A stretch of 64,000 nt of DNA from Variovorax sp. OV329. GTDB taxonomy: Bacteria; Pseudomonadota; Gammaproteobacteria; Burkholderiales; Burkholderiaceae_C. The stretch is taken from assembly GCF_900114785.1 (NCBI RefSeq), contig NZ_FOUG01000001.1, positions 520,397 to 584,396 on the forward strand. The letters run 5' to 3'. This document shows positions 12,197-21,302 of the stretch, in pieces; the first letter of the stretch is position 1, and each line of letters begins with the position of its first letter. Under the pieces are notes generated by a model. It searched no databases. It was not told where the DNA came from and was given only the letters and a program-made list of their open reading frames with translations. Both the position numbers and the translations under genes were made by a program.

Positions 12197-15100
12197 CACG
12201 CGTGCACAGCACCCGTCTCCCGGCCGCCGCTGCGCCCAAGACCGAGACTGCGAAAGCAAGGGCGCCTGCCGCTGCCTGGCTGCAGCCCAAGCTGGCCATC
12301 GGCGCACCCGGCGACGCCCATGAGCAGGAAGCCGACGCGGCCGCCGACCGCGTGCTGCAGGGCGGCGGCCGGCCCGCGCTGACGCCGCTGCGCGCGCCCG
12401 CGATACAGCGCCAGGACGACGAGGCGAAGAAGAAAGAGCCGGACCCGATTGGCGATGGCCTGGGGGTGGTGGCCGCCAACCTGGGCGAGAGCAACCCGGC
12501 CTTCGGCGTCTTCACCGAGAAGCTGGCATCGGACTTCATGGCCCACCCGCCGGCGCTGAGCGTCGGCGTGCCGGTGTTCATGGGCGCCAACTACGCCTTC
12601 CTGTGGAGCATGGCCATGGTCAACCCGGCCATGCGTCGCAACTTCGACGACTTCAACCTCGCGATGCTGCCCGGCCTGGTGCCGCAGTTCCCGGTCAAGA
12701 CCTTCACCTATCGCATCCTGGACGGCCAGCAGACGCGCTTCGAATTCGACTTCGGCCTGGACGCCAGCGCCTTGCTCAAGGCCTTCAACAACGGCGTACT
12801 GAACACCCGCCTCTCCAGCCTGAAGTTCGACAGCAGCGGCCGCTTCGGCACCGCCCCGGGCGCCGCACCGCTTTCGCTGTCGGCGATGCAGGTGCGGCTC
12901 GGGCTGTTCAGCGACGGCATCAACCTGTCGGGTGGCTTCAGGAACGGCATCTCGCCCTATCCGCTCATCGAACCCGGCGGCAGCGTGATGGCCCAGACGC
13001 CAGCCATGCCCGACCTCCAGGCCGGCCGGCAGGACGTGCGCTTCGCGCTCAACCTGGACCTGGTGCGGCTCTACCAGCACTTCAATCCGGGCAAGCCCAA
13101 CCCGCTGGGTCCGCAGATCGACGTGTCGCGCGAAGCGCGGCAACCCGCGCAGGCGCCCGGCGCGCGCGAAAGCAGCCCGGCCGCAGCCGCCGCGGTGCAG
13201 TCCACGCTGGCCGGAAGCGGAACGCCGCTGGAGCCTTCGACGCGGCAGTTCATGGAATCGCGCTTCGGCCACGACTTCGGCCGGGTCCGCGTCCATGCCG
13301 ATGCGCAGGCCGCGGGCTCGGCGCAGTCGGTGGGCGCGCGTGCCTACACCGTGGGCAGCGACCTGGTCTTCGACCGCGGCCAGTACGCGCCGGCCACGCC
13401 AACCGGCCGCCACCTCCTGGCGCACGAGCTGGCCCACGTGGTGCAGCAGGGCGGCGGCGCCGGCCTGCTGCAGCGCCAGCTCACGGCCAAGGAGCTGGAC
13501 GACTTCGACACCGACGACTTCGCCGTCAAGACACTGGAGACCTACCTGGCCACCCACGGCCCGGGCAAGATCGAGGACAACAACGACAGCGACGACAAGG
13601 CGCGGCGAATCGTGCGCCTGTGGAAGAACAAGCAGGCGCCTTTCGTCGAACTGAGCGCGCAGCAGAAGATCCTGCTGATCCAGGAGATGCAGTCCGGCTA
13701 CACCGGCAACGACGACGAGCGCGGCATCCTGGCGCTGCTGCTGAACAGCCCGCCGGGCGATCTCACGGCCATCTTCGCGGCGATCAACCCGGAGGAGCTC
13801 GACAGCGATTTCCAGGGCGCCGAGGAAACCGTGCTGCGCGATTTCTACGACCAGCAGTTCACCGGCGGGCGCAAGGCGGCGCTGGCCGGTTCGCGCACCC
13901 TGCGCCGGGCCAAGGCCGACGAGCCGGCCGTGAAGGCACCACCGGCGGACGAACCCGCGCAGGCCCCCGGCCCACCGCGCCAGGACTATGTGTTCATCAT
14001 GGGCGTCGACAAGCGGGGCGAGCCTTTCTACAGCGACGCGGAGCGCTTCTTCAGGGCGCACCGGCCGAAGGCGGTGTTCGTGACCGACAAGCGCAGCCTG
14101 GCCGAGGTGCTTCGCTACGTCGCCGACAAGATCAAGGCGCCCATCGGCAACCTGTACCTGGTCTCGCATGCCAACGAGGACGGCACGCTGATGTTCGGCC
14201 TGGACCCACGCGATCCGGACCACAAGCTCAACGCCACCGAACTTCGAAAGGCCCTGCACCCCACCGAGGGCAACTCCGCGCTGGCGAAGATCGGGCCACA
14301 GGTGGATGCCTACACGGTGGTGCGCATCAAGGGCTGCGATCTCGGTCGCAACGGCGAGATGCTGGATCTGCTGGACGAGGCGTTCGGCGGGCGCGGAACC
14401 GTCATCGCCCCCACGCACGAGCAGACCTACGGCACCGACCCGGATCTCGGCGATCGGGCGGGTGCGCAGTTCGCGCGCGGCGATGCCGCCTTCAATGCGA
14501 AGCTCGATGCCGATCATCCGGAGCCTCCGGCGGTCGACAAGACGCTCAAGGGCAAGGCCCTGCTGGAGGCCCAGAAGGCCCGCAGGGACGCGGTGGCCAA
14601 GCGCAAGGCCGACATCGCGGCGGCGCGCAAGCAGCACGAAGCGGAACGCAGCGCCGCCACCGCCAAGGGGCTCACTTTCGAAGGCTTCTCGGGGCCCATG
14701 TTCCAGCACACGGGCGATGCGAAGTTCGGTGTGGACGAGTTGTTGCCCAAGCTCAAGGTCCTGTATCCCCACCTGTCCCCCGACCAGCGCAAGTCGCTGG
14801 CCGACCGGCTCGTCAAGGACGATCCGCGCCCCGAAGCCGAAGCCAGGGTCAACACCACCTATGGCCAGCAGGGCCAGCGCCTGTATCGCCATGAGTTCAC
14901 GGAGGAAGGATTCGAGCCGGCCGATGCCAGCGAATTCCTGGCCGCCCAGCGCACGATGCGCGGCGGCGTCGCGACCGGCTTCAAGGCCGGCCCGCTCACG
15001 TCGACCCTCGTCGAGCCCAAGGGGAAGGGCGGCTCGCCCAAGCGCCTGTATACGGTGACCGGCAGCCTTCCCGACGGGGGCACGATGACCTACGACATCG

Positions 15101-15366
15101 ACTCCAGGGTGCTGCCCACGCTGGCCGAGCTGGCCGCCACGGCACGCGCCTCGCTCAACAACCCGGCCAAGTACGAGTGGACGCAGGAGCGCAAGCACGA
15201 TGCCGCCGGCAACACCAAGTTGCTGGTCACCGCCAAGCGCGTGATCGCCTACCTGCACCACGTCAGCCTGGATGCCTCGCCGCACGAGCACTTCACGCGG
15301 CCAGAGTCCGATCCCGCCTTCCACGCGAAATCGACATTCGCCCCACCAGAGGCGCCCGCCCCATGA
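12193..15366 (+). CDS. DUF4157 (eCIS core) protein, putative cargo with HELAH and caspase-like His/Cys motifs
   Basis: A 1057-residue protein, the largest non-structural one in the operon. Residues 29-57 carry the typical DUF4157 leader (LQPKLAIGAPGDAHEQEADA). An insertion of about 270 residues follows (80-340), with VPVFMGANYAFLWSMAMV. DUF4157 proper spans about 346-425, from LEPSTRQFMESRFGHDFGRV to the HELAH metalloprotease-type motif at 411-415. Residues 593-740 look like a clan-CD cysteine peptidase-type Rossmann domain: YVFIMGVDKRG, then LYLVSHANEDG with H659, then VVRIKGCDLGRNGEM with C715. The C-terminal 300 residues include a Lys/Ala-rich helical stretch (about 785-825) and an unassigned domain. 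DUF4157 is associated with eCIS cargo. Enzyme activity is inferred, not shown. Confidence 0.85.
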   Translation: MTRVHSTRLPAAAAPKTETAKARAPAAAWLQPKLAIGAPGDAHEQEADAAADRVLQGGGRPALTPLRAPAIQRQDDEAKKKEPDPIGDGLGVVAANLGESNPAFGVFTEKLASDFMAHPPALSVGVPVFMGANYAFLWSMAMVNPAMRRNFDDFNLAMLPGLVPQFPVKTFTYRILDGQQTRFEFDFGLDASALLKAFNNGVLNTRLSSLKFDSSGRFGTAPGAAPLSLSAMQVRLGLFSDGINLSGGFRNGISPYPLIEPGGSVMAQTPAMPDLQAGRQDVRFALNLDLVRLYQHFNPGKPNPLGPQIDVSREARQPAQAPGARESSPAAAAAVQSTLAGSGTPLEPSTRQFMESRFGHDFGRVRVHADAQAAGSAQSVGARAYTVGSDLVFDRGQYAPATPTGRHLLAHELAHVVQQGGGAGLLQRQLTAKELDDFDTDDFAVKTLETYLATHGPGKIEDNNDSDDKARRIVRLWKNKQAPFVELSAQQKILLIQEMQSGYTGNDDERGILALLLNSPPGDLTAIFAAINPEELDSDFQGAEETVLRDFYDQQFTGGRKAALAGSRTLRRAKADEPAVKAPPADEPAQAPGPPRQDYVFIMGVDKRGEPFYSDAERFFRAHRPKAVFVTDKRSLAEVLRYVADKIKAPIGNLYLVSHANEDGTLMFGLDPRDPDHKLNATELRKALHPTEGNSALAKIGPQVDAYTVVRIKGCDLGRNGEMLDLLDEAFGGRGTVIAPTHEQTYGTDPDLGDRAGAQFARGDAAFNAKLDADHPEPPAVDKTLKGKALLEAQKARRDAVAKRKADIAAARKQHEAERSAATAKGLTFEGFSGPMFQHTGDAKFGVDELLPKLKVLYPHLSPDQRKSLADRLVKDDPRPEAEARVNTTYGQQGQRLYRHEFTEEGFEPADASEFLAAQRTMRGGVATGFKAGPLTSTLVEPKGKGGSPKRLYTVTGSLPDGGTMTYDIDSRVLPTLAELAATARASLNNPAKYEWTQERKHDAAGNTKLLVTAKRVIAYLHHVSLDASPHEHFTRPESDPAFHAKSTFAPPEAPAP

Positions 15367-16022
15367 GCACCACCCCCAACTCCCCGAAGCTGATCAAGGG
15401 CGGACTGGTGCTGGTCGACCCTGAATCCGCCCAGGTCAAGCGCGTGATCTCGCTGCAGTACAACGCCGATTCACTCACGCGCAAGCTGCAGGCTCAATCG
15501 GTCGGCGGCGAGGGCACGGACCGCACCGAGCCCATGCGCTTCAAGGGGCCGGCGGTGGAGACCATCAGCTTCGAGGCCGACATCGACGCCACCGACCAGC
15601 TGGAGTTTCCACAGCAGAACGCCACGGCCACGGCGCACGGCATCGCGCCGCAGCTGGCGGTGCTGGAGGCCCTGCTGTACCCCGGCGCCGCGCAGCTGCA
15701 GCGCGTGGACAGCCAGGCCAGTTCCGGCACGCTGGAGATCGCGCCCATGCTCGCGCCGCTGCTGCTGTTCGTCTGGGGCAAGAGCCGCATCGTGCCGGTG
15801 AAGCTGGCCGACTTCTCGATCACCGAGGAGGCCTTCGACCCCGCGCTCAACCCGATCCGCGCCAAGGTTTCCTTCAGCCTGCGCGTGCTGTCGGTGGACG
15901 ACCTGGGCTTCTCGTCCAAGGGTGGGGCCTTGTTCATGACCTATCTGCAGGGCAAGGAGAAACTGGCCGCGAAGGTGCAGCCGGTGAGCTTCTCCGCGCT
16001 GGGCATCGGGGGCATCTCATGA
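15363..16022 (+). CDS. eCIS tube-initiator/baseplate adaptor (Afp7-type tube protein)
   Basis: A 219-residue protein of the contractile-injection-system tube-protein family that joins the inner tube to the baseplate hub. Signatures are VISLQYNADSLTRKLQAQ, VETISFEADIDATDQLEF, VWGKSRIVPVKLADFSITEE and AFDPALNPIRAKVSFSLRVL. In Afp7 this domain is fused to a LysM domain; here the LysM-like part is encoded separately at 16019. The ATG at 15363 overlaps the stop of the DUF4157 gene. Confidence 0.9.
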   Translation: MSTTPNSPKLIKGGLVLVDPESAQVKRVISLQYNADSLTRKLQAQSVGGEGTDRTEPMRFKGPAVETISFEADIDATDQLEFPQQNATATAHGIAPQLAVLEALLYPGAAQLQRVDSQASSGTLEIAPMLAPLLLFVWGKSRIVPVKLADFSITEEAFDPALNPIRAKVSFSLRVLSVDDLGFSSKGGALFMTYLQGKEKLAAKVQPVSFSALGIGGIS

Positions 16023-16390
16023 CAGTCGATCCGATCCAGGCCTTCATGCAGGCCAACGGCCTGGCGCAGCCGGCCTTCGCGCCCACCAGCCGCTACCACG
16101 GCCTGCCGCTGGCGCAGACCACCTTGCCCGATGGGCGAGAGGTGGTGTTCGTCACGCGGCGCTTCCTGCCGCCGCCGGAGAACTTCGCGCGCCTGGCCAC
16201 CGCTACCGTCGTCGCAGGCGACCGGCTCGACAACCTCGCGGCGGAGCACCTGGGCGCGGCCGAGCAGAACTGGCGCCTGTCCGACGCCAACGGCGCGATG
16301 CTGCCCGAGGCGCTGGTGGCGCAGGTCGGGCGGCAGCTGGCCATCACGCTTCCCGAAGGCGTGCCGGCGCCTGGAGGGCCCGACGCATGA
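16019..16390 (+). CDS. LysM-like baseplate adaptor
   Basis: A 123-residue protein with an N-terminal YHGLPLAQTTLPDGREVVFV followed by a LysM-like segment, VVAGDRLDNLAAEHLGAAEQ NWRLSDANG. This is the pattern of phage and eCIS LysM adaptors (residues about 66-98). It probably binds between the tube initiator and the gp27-like hub. It overlaps the previous gene by 4 bases; a 58-base gap follows before the hub gene. Confidence 0.85.
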   Translation: MTVDPIQAFMQANGLAQPAFAPTSRYHGLPLAQTTLPDGREVVFVTRRFLPPPENFARLATATVVAGDRLDNLAAEHLGAAEQNWRLSDANGAMLPEALVAQVGRQLAITLPEGVPAPGGPDA

Positions 16391-16448
16391 AGCGCTCGCA
16401 ACGCCGCGGCTGCACCGGGCTGCCCGCGTTCTAGCAAGGCGCAGGACC

Positions 16449-17588
16449 ATGTTCGCCAAAGGCATCCAGCTCAGCCTGATGATCGGCCCCATCGTGCCGA
16501 TCCCGGTGCCGCGCGTGGTGATCGATGCGCTGCAGAGCGTGGAGGTGCGCACCGCCACCGGCAGCGCCAGCGGCTTCCAGCTGAAGTTCGCCATCTCCGC
16601 GCGCTCGGAGCTCAACACCATCTTCCTCCTGGCCGGCGTCAACTCCACGCCCTTCACGCCGGCGCTGCGCGTGCTGCTGGTGGTCACGCTCAACGGCCAG
16701 CCGCAACCGCTGTTCGATGGCGTGATGACCAACGTGCAGGTGCAGCCCGGCGGCCAGGGCCAGCCCGGCAGCCTGGTGGTCACCGGCGAGGACGTGACCA
16801 AGGCCATGGACAAGCAGGACTGGAGCGGCCTGCCTTTTCCGGCCGTGCCGGTGGAAGGCCGCGTGGCGCTGCTGTGCGCCAAGTACGCGCCCTTCGGCCT
16901 CATCCCGATGATCATCCCGGTGCTGTTCCCGGATGTGCAGATTCCCATCGACAAGATCCCGGCGCAGCAGGGCACCGACCTGGCCTACATCCAGGAACTG
17001 GCCAGCCAGGTGGGCTACGTGTTCTACGTCGAGCCGGGGCCGGCGCCGGGCACCAACATCGCCTACTTCGGGCCCGAGCTGAAGGTCGGCGTGCCGCAGC
17101 CGGCGCTGAACGTGGACATGGACGCGCTGACCAACGTCGAGTCGCTCAGCTTCAGCTTCGACCCCGAGAAGGGCGTGCTGCCGGTGGTGTTCATCCAGAA
17201 CCAGCTCACGCGCGTCCCGATCCCCATTCCCATTCCCAACCTGAACCCGCTGCAGCCGCCGCTGGGCGCGCTGCCCACGCCGCTGTCCAACATCAAGTTC
17301 ATGAAGAACACGGCCAAGATGAGCCCGATGCGCGCCATCTCGGCCGGCCTGGCCGAAGCGGCGAAGTCGCAGGACGCGGTGACCGGCAGCGGCTCGCTGG
17401 ACGTGCTGCGCTACGGCCGCCCGCTGAAGGCGCGCGGCCTGGTGGGCGTGCGTGGCGTGGGCATCGCCTACGACGGGCTGTACTACGTGAACAGCGTCAC
17501 CAGCACGCTCAAGCGCGGCGAGTTCAAGCAGAGCTTCGAGCTCACCCGCAACGGCCTGGTGTCGATCACGCCCAAGGTCCCGGTCTGA
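16449..17588 (+). CDS. Baseplate hub protein, gp27/late-control-D-like
   Basis: A 379-residue hub protein equivalent to the N-terminal half of Afp8 or VgrG. It has IDALQSVEVRTATGSASGFQ at the start, a central IPAQQGTDLAYIQELASQVG and YVFYVEPGPAPGTNIAYFGP, and a C-terminal GLVGVRGVGIAYDGLYYVNS. An odd proline/isoleucine run (RVPIPIPIPNLNPLQPP) lies in the middle. The ATG at 16449 is used because the hub homology starts there. The OB-fold and spike half is a separate gene directly downstream, unlike the fused Afp8. Confidence 0.9.
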   Translation: MFAKGIQLSLMIGPIVPIPVPRVVIDALQSVEVRTATGSASGFQLKFAISARSELNTIFLLAGVNSTPFTPALRVLLVVTLNGQPQPLFDGVMTNVQVQPGGQGQPGSLVVTGEDVTKAMDKQDWSGLPFPAVPVEGRVALLCAKYAPFGLIPMIIPVLFPDVQIPIDKIPAQQGTDLAYIQELASQVGYVFYVEPGPAPGTNIAYFGPELKVGVPQPALNVDMDALTNVESLSFSFDPEKGVLPVVFIQNQLTRVPIPIPIPNLNPLQPPLGALPTPLSNIKFMKNTAKMSPMRAISAGLAEAAKSQDAVTGSGSLDVLRYGRPLKARGLVGVRGVGIAYDGLYYVNSVTSTLKRGEFKQSFELTRNGLVSITPKVPV

Positions 17589-17595
17589 AAGAGAG

Positions 17596-18111
17596 ATGCA
17601 CGTGAGCGAGAAGTTCTACGGCAAGTACCGCGGCATGGTGCTCAACAACATCGACCCGATGCAGATGGGCCGGCTGATGGTGCAGGTGCCCGATGTCGGC
17701 GGACCGATGCCTTCGACCTGGGCCATGCCCTGCGTGCCGGTGGCCGGCATCCAGAACGGCATGTTCGCGCTGCCCATGATCGGCTCGGGGGTATGGGTCG
17801 AGTACGAGCAGGGCGACGCCGACCATCCGATCTGGGTGGGCTGCTTCTGGGGCAGCGCGGCCGAGGTGCCGGCGCTGGCGCGGCTCACGCCGCCCGCGGT
17901 GCAGGCCATCACCTTGCAGACCCCGCTGCAGAACGGCCTGACCATCAGCGACCTGCCCGGGCCCACGGGCGGGATCATGCTCAAGAGCGCCACCGGCGCG
18001 ACGCTGATCGTCAACGACACCGGCATCTACATCCAGAACGGCAAGGGCGCCTCCATCGTCATGACCGGCCCCACGGTCACGGTGAATGCCGGCGCGCTCA
18101 CCATCGTCTAG
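17596..18111 (+). CDS. Baseplate spike protein, gp5/phage baseplate V-like OB-fold
   Basis: A 171-residue central spike subunit. The N-terminal OB-fold reads KYRGMVLNNIDPMQMGRLMV, MPCVPVAGIQNGMFALPMIG and VWVEYEQGDADHPIWVGCFW. The C-terminal 60 residues form a short repeated beta stretch (GIMLKSATGATLIVNDTGIY, IQNGKGASIVMTG) expected to make the trimeric beta-helix needle. It begins 7 bases after the hub gene. Together the two correspond to one VgrG/Afp8. Confidence 0.93.
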   Translation: MHVSEKFYGKYRGMVLNNIDPMQMGRLMVQVPDVGGPMPSTWAMPCVPVAGIQNGMFALPMIGSGVWVEYEQGDADHPIWVGCFWGSAAEVPALARLTPPAVQAITLQTPLQNGLTISDLPGPTGGIMLKSATGATLIVNDTGIYIQNGKGASIVMTGPTVTVNAGALTIV

Positions 18112-18122
18112 GAGCGCCCAGC

Positions 18123-18443
18123 ATGCCCGGCCCCCTCCTGCACCTTGGCGCCACCGTGCTGTGCGCGCACGGCGGCCAGGCGACGCCCAGCGCGCCGATG
18201 CCGCGCGTGCTGGTCTCGGGCCAGCCGGTGGCCACGCAGGCGGCGCCCTACCTGGTGGCCGGCTGCGCCTTCTCGCCACCGCAGGGCAACGGCCCCTGCG
18301 TCACGGCGCAATGGATCGTGGCGGCCACGCGCGTGTTCGCCGCCGGCCAGCCGGTGCTGCTGATGAGCGGCCAGGCCATCTGCGCACCCACCGGCACGCC
18401 GTTGATGCCGGTGGCCGCGCAGACGCGGGTCATCGGCACCTGA
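18123..18443 (+). CDS. PAAR-like spike-tip protein
   Basis: A 106-residue protein (MPGPLLHLGATVLCAHGGQA) of the short Cys-rich family that follows the spike gene in eCIS clusters and probably sharpens the spike, as PAAR proteins and Afp10 do. Cysteines in LCAHGG, AGCAF, GPCVTAQW and QAICAPTG, plus histidines near the N terminus, could bind one metal ion. The position immediately after the gp5-like gene supports the call. The metal ligands are inferred. Confidence 0.8.
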   Translation: MPGPLLHLGATVLCAHGGQATPSAPMPRVLVSGQPVATQAAPYLVAGCAFSPPQGNGPCVTAQWIVAATRVFAAGQPVLLMSGQAICAPTGTPLMPVAAQTRVIGT

Positions 18444-18459
18444 GAGGGAGACGAGCACC

Positions 18460-18825
18460 ATGGACACCGACATCGCCTTTCCCCTGCGCATCGACGGGCG
18501 AGGACGCAGCGCGTCGGCCTCGCGCGATGCGCACCTGCGCGACCTCATCGAGCAGTTGCTGTTCACCGTGCCGGGCGAACGCGTCAACCGGCCGGACTTC
18601 GGCTGCGGCCTGATGCAGCTGGTCTTCGCGCCCAACAGCCCCGAGCTGGCGGCCACCGTGCAGGCGCTGGTGCATGGCTCGCTGCAGCAATGGCTGGGAC
18701 ACCTGATGCGCATCGACGAGGTCAGCGCCGAGAGCGAGGACGCCACGCTGTCGGTGACGGTGAGCTACACCGTGCTGGAAACGCAGCAGAGCGGCCAGGC
18801 GCAGTTCAGGCGGGAGATGACATGA
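18460..18825 (+). CDS. Baseplate wedge protein, gp25/GPW family
   Basis: A 121-residue baseplate wedge protein (Afp9 type), with the family lysozyme-like fold signature LRDLIEQLLFTVPGERVNRP followed by FGCGLMQLVFAPNS. The conserved E/R-containing motif initiates sheath assembly in T4 and type VI homologues. Its stop overlaps the start of the first J-like gene. Confidence 0.93.
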   Translation: MDTDIAFPLRIDGRGRSASASRDAHLRDLIEQLLFTVPGERVNRPDFGCGLMQLVFAPNSPELAATVQALVHGSLQQWLGHLMRIDEVSAESEDATLSVTVSYTVLETQQSGQAQFRREMT

Positions 18826-21302
18826 ACAGCCAGTACCTGTGCAGCAACCCCGGCCGCATCGCCGCCGTGCGGCAGGCGGCGCTGGCCGACCCGCCACGGG
18901 TCTTCAACGGCATCGAGTACCTGGAGGTGGTGCACGGGCAGCCGCGGCTGATGCTGCACTTCGTACACGACCTCGCTTTCGCGCCGGCCGCACCGCTGGT
19001 GCCCGGCAACATCGAGATCCGCGGCGGCGTGCGCTTGCGCGATCCGCAGGCCATCGGCGTGTCGGCCAGCGGCGACGTGCTGACCGTGGAGCTGGACGGC
19101 ATCGGCGACTTCTCGCGCTACCAGTTGCGGCTGGTGGCCTCGGCAGGCTCCGACGCGCCGCCCGATGGCATCGACCCGGCCCTGGCGCAGATCGCCTTCG
19201 GCTTCAAGGTCGATTGCCCCAGCGACTTCGACTGCCGCGTGGACGACGACTGCGCGCCGCTCGCGCAGCGCGCGCCCGACATCGACTACCTGGCGCGCGA
19301 CTACCTGAGCTTCAGGCGGCTGGTGCTGGACCGGCTCTCGACCTTGATGCCCGATTGGAAGGAGCGCAGCCCGGCCGACCTCATGGTCACGCTGTCCGAG
19401 GCGCTGGCTTTCCGGGCGGACGAGATCGCCTATTTCCAGGATGCGGTCGCCACCGAGGCCTACCTGGGCACCGCACGCCAGCGCGTGTCGGTGCGCCGGC
19501 ATGCGCGCCTGCTGGACTATGCGGTGCACGAAGGCTGCAACGCGCGCAGCTTCGTGGCCTTCGAGGTCGATGCCGCCGCCGACGGCCTGTCGCTCCCCGC
19601 ATGCGACAGCGACACCGGCCTGGACGGCACGCTGCTGCTGACGCGCGCCCAGGGCACGCCCACGCGGCTGGCATCGCCCGACAGCGCGCAGGCACTGATC
19701 GCCGCCGGCGCCCAGCCCTTCGAGTTGCTGACGGACCTGCGGCTGTACAGCGCGCACAACGACCTGCGCTTCTACACCTGGAGCGACGAGGCCTGCTGCC
19801 TGCCGCGCGGCGCCACCCGAGCCTTCCTGCGCGACGATCTGGCCAATCGGCGGCGCCTGCGCGTGGGCGACCTGCTGCTGCTGGAGGCGCGCGCCGGCAC
19901 CACCAACGGCCTGCCGCAGGACGCCGATTCGCAGCAGCGGCACGTGGTGCGCCTCACGCGCGTGGACCCGGAGGCCAGCCCCGGCCGCGCGCCGTCGCCC
20001 GTGGCCCGGCTGGACCCGGTCACCGGGCAACCGCTGGTCGAGGTCCAGTGGGCCGCGGAAGACGCGCTGCCCTTCGACCTGTGCCTGTCCAAGGTCATCG
20101 ATGGCGTGCTGGTGCAGGACATGGCCGGGGCCTGCGCGAACGTCGCGCTGGCCGACCACGGCTTCAGCGCGCCGCGCTTCGAATCGCTGGTGCAGTTGCC
20201 CGGCGGCCGCGTGCCGCGCTATCGGCTGGCCCAGCCTCCGCTGCTGCCGTGGACACGCCAGGCCCTGGTGCGCGATGCGGGCGGCCAGCCGCTGCTGGTG
20301 GACGCGGCGGCCAGTGCCACCTCGTCCCTGCGGCGCGACCTGACCGACACGCGCGAGGCCCTGCTGCTCACCAGCGACGGCGACCACCGCCGCTGGAGCG
20401 CGCGCCGCGACCTGTTGCAAAGCGGCGCGCAGGCGGCGGAGTTCGTGGTGGAGACCGAGAGCGACGGCCAGGTGCTGCTGCGCTTCGGCGACGGCGTGAA
20501 CGGCCTGCGCCCCGGCGCGGCCGAAGCCCTGTCGGCGCGCGTTCGCGTGGGCAACGGCAGTGCCGGCAACGTGGGCGCCGATGCCATCGCCCATGTGCTG
20601 TGCGGCTTCGATGGCATCACGCGGGTACGCAACCCGCTGCCCGCCTCCGGCGGCGTGGACCCGCTCGGCCTGACCCGCGCGCGCATGGACGCGCCGCAGG
20701 CCTTCCGGCGCCAGGAGCGTGCAGTGACGGCCGCGGACTATGCCGAGGTCGCGATGCGCGATGCGCGCGTGCAGCGCGCCGTGGCCACCCGGCGCTGGAC
20801 CGGCAGCTGGCACACCCTGTTCATCACCGTGGACCGCCGCGGCGTCGAAGGCGTGGACCCGGCCTTCGAGGACAGCCTGTGCAGCTTCATCGACCGCTAC
20901 CGGCTGGCGGGGCACGACGTGGAGATCGATGCGCCGTCGTACGTGGCCCTGGACCTCGGGCTGCACGTGTGCACCCGGCCCGGCTACTTTCCGGCCGACG
21001 TGCAGCGGCGCCTGCTGCAGGTGTTCTCCACCGGGCCCGGCGGCTTCTTCCACCCCGACCGCTTCAGCTTCGGCGACCCGGTCTACCTGAGCGCCGTGGT
21101 GGCCGCAGCGATGGCGGTGCAGGGCGTCTCGCACGTGGAGCCGCTGCGCTTCCAGCGCCTGGGGCGCCCGCCGCAAGGCGAGCTCGATGCCGGCCGCATC
21201 GCCATGGCGCGGCTGGAGATTGCGCGGCTGGACAACGACCCCAACGCGCCCGAGCACGGCCGCATCCGCTTCGAGGTGCATGCGGCGGAGGAAATGCGAT
21301 GA
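18822..21302 (+). CDS. Baseplate assembly protein, gpJ/Afp11-like (first)
   Basis: An 826-residue putative baseplate assembly protein. The middle carries the J-type core (IDYLARDYLSFRRLVLDRLS, ADLMVTLSEALAFRADEIAY, FQDAVATEAYLGTARQRVSV). The C-terminal half has the conserved FRRQERAVTAADYAEVAMRD block followed by WTGSWHTLFITVDRRG. The ATG at 18822 lies inside the gp25 stop overlap. It would form the wedge ring together with the next gene. Confidence 0.9.
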   Translation: MNSQYLCSNPGRIAAVRQAALADPPRVFNGIEYLEVVHGQPRLMLHFVHDLAFAPAAPLVPGNIEIRGGVRLRDPQAIGVSASGDVLTVELDGIGDFSRYQLRLVASAGSDAPPDGIDPALAQIAFGFKVDCPSDFDCRVDDDCAPLAQRAPDIDYLARDYLSFRRLVLDRLSTLMPDWKERSPADLMVTLSEALAFRADEIAYFQDAVATEAYLGTARQRVSVRRHARLLDYAVHEGCNARSFVAFEVDAAADGLSLPACDSDTGLDGTLLLTRAQGTPTRLASPDSAQALIAAGAQPFELLTDLRLYSAHNDLRFYTWSDEACCLPRGATRAFLRDDLANRRRLRVGDLLLLEARAGTTNGLPQDADSQQRHVVRLTRVDPEASPGRAPSPVARLDPVTGQPLVEVQWAAEDALPFDLCLSKVIDGVLVQDMAGACANVALADHGFSAPRFESLVQLPGGRVPRYRLAQPPLLPWTRQALVRDAGGQPLLVDAAASATSSLRRDLTDTREALLLTSDGDHRRWSARRDLLQSGAQAAEFVVETESDGQVLLRFGDGVNGLRPGAAEALSARVRVGNGSAGNVGADAIAHVLCGFDGITRVRNPLPASGGVDPLGLTRARMDAPQAFRRQERAVTAADYAEVAMRDARVQRAVATRRWTGSWHTLFITVDRRGVEGVDPAFEDSLCSFIDRYRLAGHDVEIDAPSYVALDLGLHVCTRPGYFPADVQRRLLQVFSTGPGGFFHPDRFSFGDPVYLSAVVAAAMAVQGVSHVEPLRFQRLGRPPQGELDAGRIAMARLEIARLDNDPNAPEHGRIRFEVHAAEEMR

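Noticed and set aside
18765..21281. A long antisense frame opposite the first J-like baseplate gene
   Set aside because: Composition is typical of a shadow frame (His/Ala/Arg/Gly-rich), and the plus strand holds a conserved baseplate protein.
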